From NCBI GenBank assembly GCA_961205875.1, contig OY540820.1:14322001-14386000 (forward strand): 64,000 bases of DNA, read 5' to 3'. The stretch is from Sialis fuliginosa. Its lineage: Eukaryota; Arthropoda; Insecta; Megaloptera; Sialidae. Both the position numbers and the translations under genes were made by a program. The notes under the pieces are model-generated. The model had not been told where the DNA came from, ran no database searches, and was given only the letters and a program-made list of their open reading frames with translations. Below are positions 25,147-37,277 of the stretch, piece after piece; position 1 is the first letter of the stretch; every line of letters starts with the position of its first letter.

Positions 25147-26154
25147 TTTTCTTCTTTAACCATATTTTTAGCTCTAATTGTAAGTAATAAAAATGATAGC
25201 ACTGGAACTTGCTACTATGTAGGTACACTTATGTTAGGTATATTAATATAACATGCAGTAAATTAAGCCCAATAGTTAAGCCGCTCCTGAAATAATATAC
25301 ACAAGTTCATGTTTAAATAAGTTTTATAGTACACTGTCAAAAATTTCTTTAGTAATTTTACAAAAATGTGTAGGAAGTTTTTACGCACCACAATTTTCGG
25401 AATTATGGAACACAGTTTTGTAAATTTACTATACAATTTATCACAACTCAATTTTAAACTATTACAAATCATCTGTCGCAAAATTACTAATCATTTACTA
25501 GACTTATGTTTAGTAATATTACTGTACATTATTCGTAATTTTACTAAGCCAAATGTTTCTAATAATTTTAGTAATTTTACAAAAATTTATTGTAATTATA
25601 CTAGACAATTTATACCAATTTAGTTTAGAAAAATTACAAACTATTTGTTGCAATATTACTAACCTTTATTAAAAAATTGTTTAGTAATATTACAATACAA
25701 TAGTCGGAATTTTACTAAACAAATTAGATTAAATACATTTAGTAATTTTACAACCATATATCGTAATTTTTCAACCCAACTAATACCAATTTAGTTTCGA
25801 AAAATTACAAACTATTTGTTGCAGTATTGAATTTTTACTACCCAACTTACATCAAGTCAATTTGAAAAAAATACAAACCGCTCGTTGCAATATTACTATG
25901 CATCGGGATATAACTTGCATAGCTTTATTTCAATATCAGACTGTAATTTTACTGAAAAAAATTGTTAAATCAATGAATGCTACAACAGCGTATTTTAGTG
26001 TTAAATATAAAATATTTATTAAATATTAATTTATTAATTATTTAATTAACAATTAAACATATGTCATTAATTATAACAGTGTTATCAATAATTTATATTA
26101 TGAAAATAATAACATAATTTAATGCTAACACAAATTTTAAATTTTTTTTGAAGA

Positions 26155-27558
26155 TTATTCTGACGTTTTGATTGCCACATAATTAATTGCCAAATCACGA
26201 GTAATGTAGGCACGGAGTATCTTTCCAATATTCTTGGTTATATCTACTGTCTTGTTTATTTAGCATAACAATTTGTAAATCTAAAAAAAGAAAATTATTA
26301 TTCATGTCTTATAAACGAATTATATAAAATAGGGCTTATATAAAAAAATAATAATTTTATTTGTGATTACTTACCAATTTTTTTTTAAAATCAACATCAC
26401 TTTTAATTTTATCATTAAATTTAATAAAACTTTCTTCATTTTGTAGTGGAAGAATCATGTCAAATTCACTCTCAGAGTTACTGATTTCGTCACTCAAAAT
26501 GCTTGTTGAATTATGAAGTTTTTCAATGACATTTTCAAGGCTTTGTAATCTGGTTGAATAATTGGTTAATTGACTTCCTAAATTTGACAAACGTTTGCCG
26601 ATGCTTACAAAACAGCTCGATATGAATTGATGCAGATCTTCTGTAACAAAAAAAATCACGTTTCCAATACACATTAAAGAAAAAAAAAACGATGTATGTT
26701 TTTACCTATTGTCATTGGTTGATTTGCACTGGTCTCGAGTTTTTCTTCAGCGTTTTTTTTTTACAATCCTTTTTGGATTTAATATATTGTTTGGATCTAA
26801 TCCGTTAGTGTTGTCTTCATCACTGGAAAATTCCGTTGAAGTTGACTTAATGTCAGTGTCATCAGATGGGTGACAACTTGGGATTGAAATCGATTTAGAA
26901 TTCAATTTTTTTCTTTTTGTGTGTTGACTTTTAGGATTAGATGAATCTAACATTAAAAAAAATATATTTGTTGCATATTTATAACAAAAAATTTTACCAA
27001 AAAAAATTAAAACTACTTACGAATTTTTATACCAAGATCGTCTGTCCATTTCAATGCTGCTTGACTAAATTGTTTGTTAATGAGCTCTTTATTCTTTGCA
27101 ACAAATTTGCGCTTCAGAGCCTTCTTATCAGTATCTGCTTTTTTTTTGCAGATTCTTCATTTGCTGTCGAGTATACATATGGTTTTGTTTCTAACTCAAC
27201 GATTTTATTTTCAGCTTCTTTATAAGTATCTAAAAAATTGATTAATAATATGTCAAAATATTTTTTTTGCTCATAAAAAATTAATAAAATGTAAAAAAAT
27301 TAATATTGTGGTAAAGAATTTATTTTAAAATAACATATCATTACTTACGAGCACTTCCGCGAATATCCACTAGAAATGTTGGCTATGTAGATTTGGGTGG
27401 TTCTAAATTTTTCACCATTTCTTGCAGTTCTTCGCATACATTTGGATCATCAAGCAGGCCTGGCATATATTTGCAATATACCTTATCAGAATCTTCTTCA
27501 AAATGAAGCCATGTATATATAATATAATATAATATAAGACGATATTTATGATCCATGT
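26155..27558 (-). pseudogene. decayed multi-exon gene resembling DUF4806-domain proteins
   Basis: Minus-strand exon-like blocks with AG/GT borders: 27558-27349, 27229-27021, 26946-26706, 26640-26375 and 26280-26155 (ends in a stop). Block 1 reads WLHFEEDSDKVYCKYMPGLL... and has an in-frame TAG at 27383-27385 before TFLVDIRGSA. Blocks 2 and 3 each need a one-base shift at long A runs to stay open. Block 4 reads ...MILPLQNEESFIKFNDKIK and block 5, after another shift, DITKNIGKILRAYITRDLAI. The last two resemble the conserved C-terminal region of DUF4806 proteins, which are common in insect genomes and often multicopy. Block 3 is Ser/Asp/Lys-rich linker. The lesions suggest a dead copy, though homopolymer errors could mimic some of them. 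Confidence 0.55.
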
Positions 27559-28048
27559 CTATAAAAAACAAAACAAAAAGTGGGTATGTGTACTTATGTA
27601 CACGCGTTAGAAGTTATACTTATTTGTCGTGAAATTTTAAAACACTGATCAAAATTTGATTACACATTTCAAATATTAAAATCTTAGTTTTGGAAAAAAA
27701 TTATTTGAAACAAGAAAATATTTCTTTTGCCTTAAAATTTTAACTCCAAAAATAAAAATCATTTGTTTAGACAAATGGCTACAGCTTAAAGATGTAAGTA
27801 GGTGAAAAAGTTACCTGAATTATAACAGATATATATTCAATAAACGTTAAAAACAATTATTGGATTAAACAACAGAATTATAAAAAATCACTTGTAGCAG
27901 CATCAATCTTTACACAACAAATTTTTAATAACGACTGTTCAAAAATCGTATTATTGCTCATACGCAGTAGCTTAGCATCGTGAGAAAATAAAATGTAACA
28001 AAATTTACCCCTTCCGCCAGCGCGTTCACATGAAACTATGTTCTATAC

Positions 28049-29856
28049 CAGTATTTCTCAAACTTTTTGAATTGAATCACTCATAATTGTGATTAATAGC
28101 GAAATTTAATATCAATAATAATTAATAACAAGTTAATAACTTATCTCGAGTACATCTTTGAACAAAATATTATTTGTATATTTTTCGACATTAACTTAAC
28201 TAACTAATTGAGTTTACTTAAAATATTTTAAATTAAATTTAATGTGATGAGTGAGCGCGGCTTTGTTTTGATGTTGGTCAGTACTGAAAATACCATTTCG
28301 TATAATAGGGCGAGCGGATTACAGCTATTTCGAGTACACTAACCAACCAATCGACGTTCTAGTGGCTAAAAATGATTTTATTAAATTCTTTATATTTTTC
28401 TGAGAAAAAACATCTATATACATGATATTTTTTTATGCGGTCCTTCAATAGGTACACACATTTTTTTGTTTAATAAATCTAAATCTGCATTAAAAAATCT
28501 GAAAAAATTATGTAAGCTTCATTGGATTAAAATAAACATTTTTTGTCTCATAAACTTTTTTTTTAAAGCTATAGTTTTGAAGATAAAAAATATTTTAACT
28601 TTAAAAATAGCGAAAAATTCGTATATTTGTGAATTTTTTTCTCGGTAACTAATTGTTCAATCAGAATAAAACATAAACAAAAAGAATCAGCCAACTTTAA
28701 ACTATAATTAGATTTTTTTTCATTTTGATTATTACTGTAATTAAATGTAAAAACTTCATTAGAGCCGAACTCACTCCTTGCGCCGTAAATCGATACCATG
28801 GCTGGCTACAATTTTCGTTTAATAATTGAAATATTTAAATACTGGGATGAAAGTTTCAATAAAAACACTTTAGAATATTTTTATTGCACATTTATTTGTT
28901 ACAATTATTTTCTTTATTGTTACACTTATCAAAACATCTACAAACTGAACAACATTTTAAATCTAAATCCAAACAAGAGCATGTTTTAGCTGTACAAGGA
29001 AATTTTCCGCAACAAGAACAGAAATATTTTTTGTAGATGTTCTGATAAGTATAATATTATAATAAAGAAAATAATCGTGACAAATAAATGTGCAATAAAA
29101 ATATTCTAAAGTGTTTTTATTGATGCATTCATCCCAGTATTTAAATATTTCAATTATTATTAAATGAATGTTGTAGCCAGCCATGGTATCGATTTACGGC
29201 GCAAAGAGTGAGTTCGGCTCTAATGAAGTTTTTACATTTAATTACAGTAATGATCAAAATGAAAAAAAATATAGTTATAGTTCAAAGTTGGCTGATTCTT
29301 TTTGTTTTTGATTTATTTTGATTGAACAATTAGTTTCCGAGAAAAAAAATCACAAATATACGAATTTTTCGCTATTTTTAAAGTATAAATATTTTTTATC
29401 TTCAAAACAATTGATTTTAAAAAAAAGTTTATGAGACAAAAAATGTTCATTTTAATCCAATGAAGCTTACATAATTTTTTCAGATTTTTTAATGCAGATT
29501 TAGATTTATTAAACAAAAAAATGTGTGTACCTATTGAAGGACCGCATAAAAAAATATCATGTATATAGATGTTTTTTCTCAGAAAAATATAAAGAATTTA
29601 ATAAAATCATTTTTAGCCACTAGAACGTCGATTGGTCGGTTATTGTCATTTCTAAGCGAGCTAGACTCGATAATCCGCTCGCCTATAAATAAGTTGGTTG
29701 CAAATGGCAAGAGAACTGTCATTGTTAATTCAGCGAATAGTGGACACTGTTTTCACACCAAGTAAAAAAGAATTGTTTGCTTACTAAACTCGGTTTATGT
29801 CATCAATTTTTCTGCGACCTTCCTAGGAGTCGCGACCCACACTTTGAGAATCACTG
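28049..29856. mobile_element. hAT element with a giant internal palindrome, nested
   Basis: Ends CAGTATTTCTCAAACTTTTTG and ACACTTTGAGAATCACTG are imperfect inverted repeats of the common hAT form. The 8-bp target duplication TTCTATAC (28041-28048, 29857-29864) is exact. Most of the interior is an inverted duplication: left arm about 28303-28945, right arm about 29028-29687, joined by an 82-bp loop. The arms contain mirror-image short open frames (MAGYNF/MAGYNI...), which are the same sequence read twice. Confidence 0.85.
28915..29035 (-). pseudogene. cysteine-rich coding remnant across the palindrome centre
   Basis: On the minus strand, one frame through the loop reads KYFCSCCGKFPCTAKTCSC followed by LDLDLKCCSVCRCFDKCN, giving 13 Cys in about 37 residues before a stop. 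The spacing recalls zinc-binding CXC-like tails of some transposon proteins, but I cannot name the family. No start or larger open frame is attached, so it is probably the tail of a deleted transposon protein. Confidence 0.35.
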
Positions 29857-30549
29857 TTCTATACTTGTGTCGGCATGTCAAAAGAAACGCAACAATGATT
29901 TTTTCTATGCTGGTCGGGACTTGCAAATTCGAATAAAATTAAAGGTTGTTTTACACCGGCATATGGAGCATTTATAAAGGTTGTTTTAGGCATTTTGACC
30001 AGTTTATATATAATTCATAAATAATAATTAGCAAAGATTTACTTACTTTCAAATATAAAAAATGTTGATATGCAGATTTGAACATACCCTATTACACTTA
30101 CAATTAAATTTTATCACTATTTTTTACCACAGTGAATAATTCGGTTCTTTCACAATTTTTTTTATACACTTGATCGATTCTATGAGGTTTTTTTTATAAA
30201 ACTAACATATTTCATATTCAGAAACAACATGTATATTAAAACATTTTAATAAAAAAAAAATATTTTTTTATAATCTATACTTCATACTTGCAATTCAAGT
30301 ATAAATGTTTGCTACTAATTTTACTTAGAACTGCATTCAAATTAAATTTTAAATCTGCATAAGTCACAATTTTATAAAAATGCAAAATAAATATACCAAG
30401 TTTTATACTTGAAACTACACAGCAGAATTAGAAGATTACATAAAACTATATGATTGTAAGAGACACTAGTAAAAATATAAACAAATCTAAAGTACCTAAT
30501 TAAAGTTTTACAATTTTTCAATCACTTTTTGCAATTTGGATTACGTATT

Positions 30550-31300
30550 TCAGTTAGTCATTTTTTTGATAACTGTAGTAAGATTAGACTACAAATAGGT
30601 ATAGAAATTTTACAAAATTTTAGACTTGAAATTACAAACAAGAATTGTAAAAATACATAGCGCTCATGACTTGAAAGAAATTTTGTAAAAATGCAAACAG
30701 AATTTTCAAAAAAAAAGTAATGATTTGTAAATTTCCTGTAATTGTAACTGCAAGTTTCGGTTAGTAATTTTACTATTAATCTTGGTAAAATCAAAATCCG
30801 AATATGTGTAGAAATTTTACAAAGTTTTAGACTTGAAATTACAAATAAGAATTGTAAAAATACATAGCGCTCATGACTTGAATGAATTTTTGTAAAAATG
30901 CAAACAGAATTTGAAAAAATAAATAATAATTTGTAAATTTCCAATCACTTCTTGAGATTGTAATTGCAAATTTTGGTTAGTAATTTTACAGATAAATGTG
31001 GTAAAATTAAATTCCGAATATGTGTAGAAATTTTACAAAGTTTTAGACTTAAAATTACAAACAAGACTTGTAAAAATACATAGCGCTCATGACTTGAATG
31101 AATTTTTGTAAAAATGCAAACAGAATTTGAAAAAATAAATAATGATTTGTAAATTTCCAATCACTTCTTGAGATTGTAATTGCAAATTTTGGTTAGTAAT
31201 TTTACAGATAATTGTGGTAAAATTAAATTCCGAATATGTATGGAAATTTTACAAAACTTTAGATTTAATTCTACAACTTTGAATGGTAAAATTACAACAA
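30550..31300. repeat. tandem repeat, about 210-bp unit, three to four copies
   Basis: The marker CATAGCGCTCATGACTTGAA recurs at 30656, 30863 and 31079 (spacing 207 and 216). Each unit contains GTAATTTTAC and TGTAAAAATGCAAACAGAAT. It forms the right subterminal region of the 25333-31478 transposon. The open frames seen antisense here only mirror the repeat. Confidence 0.85.
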
Positions 31301-31833
31301 GTTTCTGACGAATACAAAAAATTTGTAAAATTGCAACCTGCTTAGTACTCTTGTTATTACAAATTGCAATATTACTACGAATGCGTTTGAAAATTCCAAT
31401 ACAATACGAGAGTTTGTAATTTTACAAAGCAACTGCTTAGTAAAAATGTAGTAAATTTACAAAAATTTTTAACAGTGTAGGTTTGTCTCTATATGTTTTT
31501 TGTTTGACCTTATGAACGTTATGATGGCATGACGGTTATTAATTACTATGTCTTTCGTATTAGATTATAGGGATTTTCTCTAGTTGTTTATTACTATTTC
31601 AGTAAATTGAGTTTTTAGATATTTATTCATATACAGTAAATAGGTATACATAAATATACAATAAGTTAAATAAATATAATTTTATAAATATCACATTATT
31701 TTTAATTTAATATAAGTATTACTATATTTAATATTCATAGCATGCTGAAATAAAATATTGTCAATAAAACATTCATAAAGAGATACATTATTTAAATTAT
31801 TATATGGCTTAAAATTTAAGATGTAGCATCTTG

Positions 31834-32148
31834 CCCGGTATTATAAATAATTTGCTCGAGTGTAAAAGCTAATTAGCTTGTGCAGTGGCTAACGCTATCT
31901 GCTAGGCTTTGAATATAAATGACACACAAATGCAGCGAATGAAATCGTATATATGCTAACCTTAAGACATGCGCGGTAAATAGAAATCAGCGACTTAAAA
32001 TAAGTTCTGTCAAGTGGACTTCATAAAATACATAATATTTACATTATTATTCATTTATTACCACTGTTCTAGAATCCTGAGCAAATTCGTAACGATTTGA
32101 CACCTCGCAGATAGCTTTGCTCTCGAGCAAATTCTTTATAATACCGGG
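31834..32148. mobile_element. CCCGGTATTATAAAGAA-family palindromic element, copy 2
   Basis: Begins CCCGGTATTATAAATAATTT and ends AAATTCTTTATAATACCGGG, with GCTAACGCTATCTGCTAGG inside. Same family as 16176-16447. Confidence 0.85.
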
Positions 32149-32328
32149 TATCAGACGTTTTCATTAGCTAATAACTACTGCTACCTACATATGCATATAG
32201 GTCAAAAAGTTAATAAACATTAAAATAGGGTTTGATGTTTCACCCTACTCTTCCTTTTTGTCTCATTGTAATTTATAATTTAAGAATAATAGTTATAGAA
32301 AAATTAAAAACATTTAAAATATGATATG

Positions 32329-32562
32329 CAGAGGCGGTTTAAATGTCGAGAGCGCCCTAGGCAAGCACCTCATCGGCGCCCCTACCTTCCACTGTTACGT
32401 AACTTTTCATATTAAATATAACAATGAAATTTCCGAAATTCAAATATTTTCTTATTGTTGCGTCTATATTTTGTTTGTTAAAAATTATCACATCATTTTT
32501 TTGTGCACACAAGAATCTTTTTATATTGTGCCTAGCTTGCCTTATGGATAAATCTGCCTCTG
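32329..32562. mobile_element. hAT-type miniature element in the 3' UTR of the repeat-exon gene
   Basis: Ends CAGAGGCGGTTTAAATG and GGATAAATCTGCCTCTG. The 8-bp duplication ATGATATG (32321-32328, 32563-32570) is exact. It lies 12 bp beyond the stop codon of the minus-strand gene at 32575. A related copy is at about 33982-34127. Confidence 0.93.
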
Positions 32563-32574
32563 ATGATATGGCAT

Positions 32575-35500
32575 TTACAATAGAAAAACTGTCGTTGTTA
32601 CTGTGGCAGTTACAGTGACAGTTGACGGTTGAATCATTTGCAGCGCATCTTGAGTTGTTGGATTGGAGAAAATGATTTGTGGTGGATATGTTACTGGTCC
32701 AGGAACATAGTTATTGCTTATTGGTTTGTATGACAACGTAATAGCTGATGTTGGTCTTGTCTTGCTGGGTTTACTTGGTTTGGGGATGATTGTATCTGTA
32801 AAGATATAATTAATATAGTTGTATCCAAAAGGTCTTTTGTTTTGGTGGACTAAATCTTCGCTACTGCAAAGGGTGGAAGTATTAAATATTTTTAAATATT
32901 GAGGATTATTGATCAAAAACTGTTAGGATTCATAAGAGTTTATTCATAAAGATGTAAAGAATGAAATTCTGAAGGTTGCCAGAAAAAACTCAAAATTGAG
33001 CTAGACCATTTAAAACTAGACCCTGTATGCTTTCAAATGACATCAAACCGATTATAATTGCTTAATTAGAACGCGTGCTATAGCGAGTTCAAAAAAAAAA
33101 ATTTATCGATATCTTTCGAGAGTAAAACGGTCACCAACCCCAACCTATGATCATTAATTTTTCTAATTACAATTTCTGTTAACTAATACGTATAATAACA
33201 ACTGTGAAAAACAATTTTGAAACTGCAACTTCACACTTTCGAATGACATCAGAGGATTTTGTGAACAACTGAGTAACCGTATGGTCACTCAGAAAGTTCA
33301 CAATCAGTTATACTTTTTTGATTGCTTTATACAAATTTATAATCATTTTTTCCAAATTACATAGTTTCGAATAATGACATGAGTACCTATAATAATTTTT
33401 GATGAGTATAAATAAAATGCAGCAACTGTTTTTTTAGAGAAAACACGATAAGGTTGATTTTAAAACGAATTCATTGCCAGTATGTTTGTGTTGACAACTT
33501 AGTATCCATCTGTTAAATAGCAAATGCTGGGCTCTGATTGGTCTATTTAGAGATACACAAGTCTGTTAGAAATAACAGACTTTGGTTAAATTGAGAGTTA
33601 ATGAGTCAATGCCACTTTTACTTATAATAAAAATTAGTGCATATGCCTAATGAATGATGTGTTTTATCTATCTAAAATATTTAGGTATTAACCATATAAA
33701 AATATACATGATGTGTAATTATTTAAAAGTATATTGCTAGTATTGACAAGGGTACCACCAGACACTTGTCGCTCCAATTTGCTTTACAAAAAATTAGGGT
33801 TATTGTAGTGGTATAGACAAACCTTCACACCAAGCCGTTTGACAGAAAACTCATAAACAAACGAGAAAAAAATTATGAAATTCCTCTGTAAATTCGCTTA
33901 AACATATTGTACCTTTCCAGTTGAAGTTAAACGCGGTGACTCGATCATTAGCGTTACGGACTGACAACCGTAAATAGACAAACAAAATATAGACGCAACA
34001 ATAAGAAAATATTTGAATTTCGGAAATTTCATTGTTATATTTAATATGAAAAGTTACGTAACAGTGGAAGGGAAGGGCGCCGATGAGGTGCTTGCCTAGG
34101 GCGCTCTCAACATTTAATCCGCCTCTGACTACAACCCTGATTTTTAAAGCAAATTGGTGCAACAAGGGTCTAGTGGTCCTATGATAGATAATAATAATAA
34201 CCTGTATTAAATCTATCTTCTAAATTAGTTGTAGTTGTTACATGTCCTAAGCTTGGTGTTGGATATTGAGTTGATTCACTGGGCCGAATAATTTCTGTTG
34301 GGTATGTTATGGGTCCTGGATGGTAGAAAGGTCGTGTTGGTTGATACCCCACGGTAGTAGCTGCAGGGACTTGGGTGGTGACTGTCTCTGTAAATTTTGT
34401 TAATAATAATAATTAGTAACCATTTTTTATATACTTTAATAAAAAAATACATATAATAAAGACCATAATTTCAATTAAAGTATTGTTTATTTTCATATTT
34501 TGGACATTCAATTAACCGATTCAAGGGTATGTTTTTCCATTAATCAATTTTTTTGTCACTGTATATTCCAGATTGGATAAATATAAAGGATAACTATTTT
34601 TGATGTTCCCCATCCTAGATATTTGAAGACCAAACACTATGTATTAATTTATTTGATTAATATCATTACCCACAAATATTAAATAATAACTTACTTGTGC
34701 CAAATCTGTCTTCTAAGCTAGTAGTAACTGTAATATATTCAATACTTGGAGTTGCCTGAATCGTTTGAATAGCTTGTTGATTTGATTGACTAGGACGGAT
34801 AATTTCTGTGGGGTATGTTATAGGTCCTGGATGGTAGAAAGGACGAGTTGGTTGATATCCAACTGTTGTAGCAGCTGGTACTTGAGTAACTGAACCTGTA
34901 AAAAAATCATATTTTAAAAACATTATACAGTATTCTAAAAATTAAATCAAATGATTTGAGATGAGTATATTTTGACAGAAACCAAATATTTTTGCACTCT
35001 GTGTTGTAACTAATAAAATATATTCAATTAATTGTATTGTTATTAGTTATTAGTAGAGATTGGAAAAATAGTTGTTATTTTCAATAAAATAGTTACTAGT
35101 TGAATTTTTTTTTCGGAAAATAGTTGGTAAATAGTTTTTTTTTACGATTTGATAATAATTAGTGCAAACGAAGCAGTAGAAAGTCATAAATAGTTTAAAA
35201 ATAGTTGGAAAGGTAGTTGCAAATAGTTGATTTCAAATTGTGTTCAATCAAACCAGTTTTCTGAAAACAATGAAGATATGTAATAAAAATTACAATAAAT
35301 GCATTCTTACGCAATAGTTGAAAAACTATTTTTCCAATTTCTAGTTATTAGTTAGATAACTTACTTGTACCAAATCTATCTTCAAGACTGGTAGTAATTG
35401 TAACATATACAATACTTGGAGTTGGCTGAATTGTTTCTACAACTGGCTGACTTGATTGACTTGGACGAATTATTTCAGTTGGGTACGTTATAGGTCCTGG

Positions 35501-36264
35501 GTGATAGAAGGGACGAGTCGGTTGGTATCCTACTGTAGTTGCCGCAGGAACTTGTGTAATTACTGGATCTGTATAAATTTTTAAAAAATATAGATCAAAA
35601 GATTACGATTATTAAAATAATTTTTTTAGACTAAATATTATATTTTGTTAGACATTAAAATAAATAATACATTCATTTGTATTTATTTTTAATATTTTAT
35701 AAGTAATACAAAAAATGTGGTGCATGTCACCCGAGATGACCCAACTTATATTAATAATTTTTATTTATCATTACTGGTTTTACATTGTTCATTACTGGAG
35801 AAAAAACATAAACAAAATAAAATGCTATAATTTACAACAAACTATATTTGCGGACTTTGGTAATTAAATTGATTTATTAATAAAGAGGTACTTTTATTTT
35901 ATTAAACATAAGTTTTTTTTTACCTTGCTGGTGCCAGTACCTTAGTTCATAGTTATAATAATCATTAGTGAAAATAATAATAATACTAACCCGTATTAAA
36001 TCTATCTTCGATAGTTGTAGTAATTGTAACATATTGAATACTCGGTGTTGGTTGAATACTTTGTATAAATTGGTGATTTGATTCAGTGGGACGGATTATT
36101 TCTGTTGGGTATGTTATCGGCCGAGGGGCGTAGAAAGGCCGTATTGGCTGGTACCCTACTGTAAATGCGGCAGGAACTGGATTGTAAACAAAATTTCCGA
36201 ACTGACAGTTCGCTAAGATACACGTTGATAGAAATATTAAAAATATCGTTAGTTTTTGCGTCAT
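32575..36264 (-). CDS. secreted Pro/Thr/Tyr-rich protein built from repeat exons
   Basis: Minus-strand exons 36264-35991, 35568-35365, 34895-34695, 34387-34202 and 32795-32575 join to 361 residues plus stop. Residues 1-20 are a signal peptide (MTQKLTIFLIFLSTCILANC). Exons 1-4 each encode a module of about 62-70 residues: VPAATTVGYQPTRPFYHPG, then ITYPTEIIRPS, a variable Ser/Gln linker, and TPSI-Y-TVTT-LEDRF. Exon 5 is a diverged module (NYVPGPVTYPPQIIFSNP) ending in a Thr/Val tail. Every intron is phase 1, so modules can be duplicated without shifting frame. The mature part has no Cys. I do not recognise the family; a structural, cuticular or mucin-like extracellular role is only a guess. An acceptor-like TTTTACAG sits directly before the ATG, so a 5' UTR exon is expected (see 37166-37277). 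Confidence 0.88.
33745..34185. repeat. nested inverted-repeat insertions in the last intron of the repeat-exon gene
   Basis: GCTCCAATTTGCTTTAC near 33770 is mirrored by AAAGCAAATTGGTGC near 34147, and a copy of the 32329 hAT family occupies about 33982-34127 (ends ATTTAATCCGCCTCTG). The left end of that copy is not resolved. Confidence 0.5.
35054..35343. mobile_element. hAT-type miniature element (TAGAGAT ends)
   Basis: Begins TAGAGATTGGAAAAATAGTT and ends AACTATTTTTCCAATTTCTA, with many internal AATAGTTG words. The 8-bp duplication GTTATTAG (35046-35053, 35344-35351) is exact. It lies in intron 2 of the repeat-exon gene. Confidence 0.92.
35768..35943. mobile_element. GGTACTGGCACCAGT-family fragment
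   Basis: Contains TTCATTACTGGAGAAAAAAC and ends CTGGTGCCAGTACC, with the middle deleted. It lies in intron 1 of the repeat-exon gene. Confidence 0.75.
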
Positions 36265-37165
36265 CTGTAAAATAAATATTTAGCTATACAGTGTATTCCA
36301 AGTTGAAATTTAACATGGGGACAATTAGAAATGTTGTAGTAACCTTTGGTCAAATTTAACGATGTGTCATTGGTGCAGTTTGAAATGCCGCCTCGAAACT
36401 AACTGATAAATTGTAAATTAATCAACAGCATTTTGTTTTCAACAATAAAATACATTAATGAAATAAAATTAAGCATCATAGATAAAATTATAATAATATT
36501 TTTTAGCAGATATAAATTTGAAAACTAAATACTAATTACTATTTTATTATATTATACAGTATTAAGACACGTTTTTATTTATCACATAGGGATCATTCAT
36601 TTATTAATATTCTCGTTAATAATCAAATAAATAAATGAATCATATTAATTCATTTTTGTATCAATATATATTAGGTGACCAGGTTCACCCTGAATCTCAG
36701 GGTTTCAAAACTGGCTCTCTGGGCACCAGGTGTAGTTATAATTTCTCTGGTTTTGTAATAATGCAGCTTAATATAACCGTAAAATAAAATAAACTTGAAA
36801 TAACAATTTCACCTTAATTTTATATTGTATTCAATTTAACAAATATTACTTTTTTGATGTGGAGCTTAATTTTCAAAATTACTTTTTAATAATAAAATTG
36901 TTAAATATATATTGAACATTAAAAAAAAAAATTTTTTATCTTACTATGGGATGCGAAGGGGGCAATATGAATTTTTCACACACTGATTAAATATACATTT
37001 GTGTATTTTTAAAACAGTAATAAAATATACATTTTATTTTCATTGAGAAAATGACTCTTCCTCCTCCTCCCCCCCTCACCCTTATCATGTCCGGGTGTTT
37101 ATCTCAGAGTTTTCAGAAACTAAAACCAGGTCACCCTATATATATTATATACATATATCAATTAC

Positions 37166-37277
37166 CTTATATAATTAATTTATCACAATATTCACAAACA
37201 CCACAACAATCAAAAATGTTCTTCAGCTATGTTTGAACTCAATTTGTCACCTGTAATGAAAGCCATCTTCTTTTATA
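37166..37277 (-). promoter_or_regulatory. putative TATA box and 5' UTR exon of the repeat-exon gene
   Basis: On the minus strand TATAAAAG (37270-37277) lies about 30 bp before a short segment that ends at a good donor (ATAAG/GTAATTG, exon end 37166). This would supply the 5' UTR exon that the acceptor just before the ATG at 36264 requires. Inferred only from motif spacing. Confidence 0.4.

Larger units (their letters stand above)
25333..31478. mobile_element. large terminal-inverted-repeat DNA transposon (CACTG ends) with a decayed gene
   Basis: The left end CACTGTCAAAAATTTCTTTAG and right end AAATTTTTAACAGTG are inverted. Both subterminal regions are packed with the word TAGTAATTTTAC and variants: about 550 bp on the left, about 1 kb on the right, including a roughly 210-bp tandem repeat. 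CACTG ends are typical of the CACTA/Mirage/Chapaev group; the target site looks like TA. The inner 26155-27558 segment is a multi-exon pseudogene on the minus strand. A hAT element (28049-29856) is nested within it. I found no transposase for the outer element. Confidence 0.65.

Noticed and set aside
28466-29516. Paired open frames on opposite strands (MAGYNF/MAGYNI and MFNKSKSALKN)
   Set aside because: They are the two arms of one inverted duplication read from each side, not separate genes.
30558-31160. Two similar open frames (128 and 71 residues) on the minus strand
   Set aside because: Their similarity comes from the roughly 210-bp tandem repeat of the transposon end; composition is not protein-like.
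33851-34165. 104-residue minus-strand open frame
   Set aside because: It runs through a copy of the 32329 hAT miniature element and flanking intron; no protein features.
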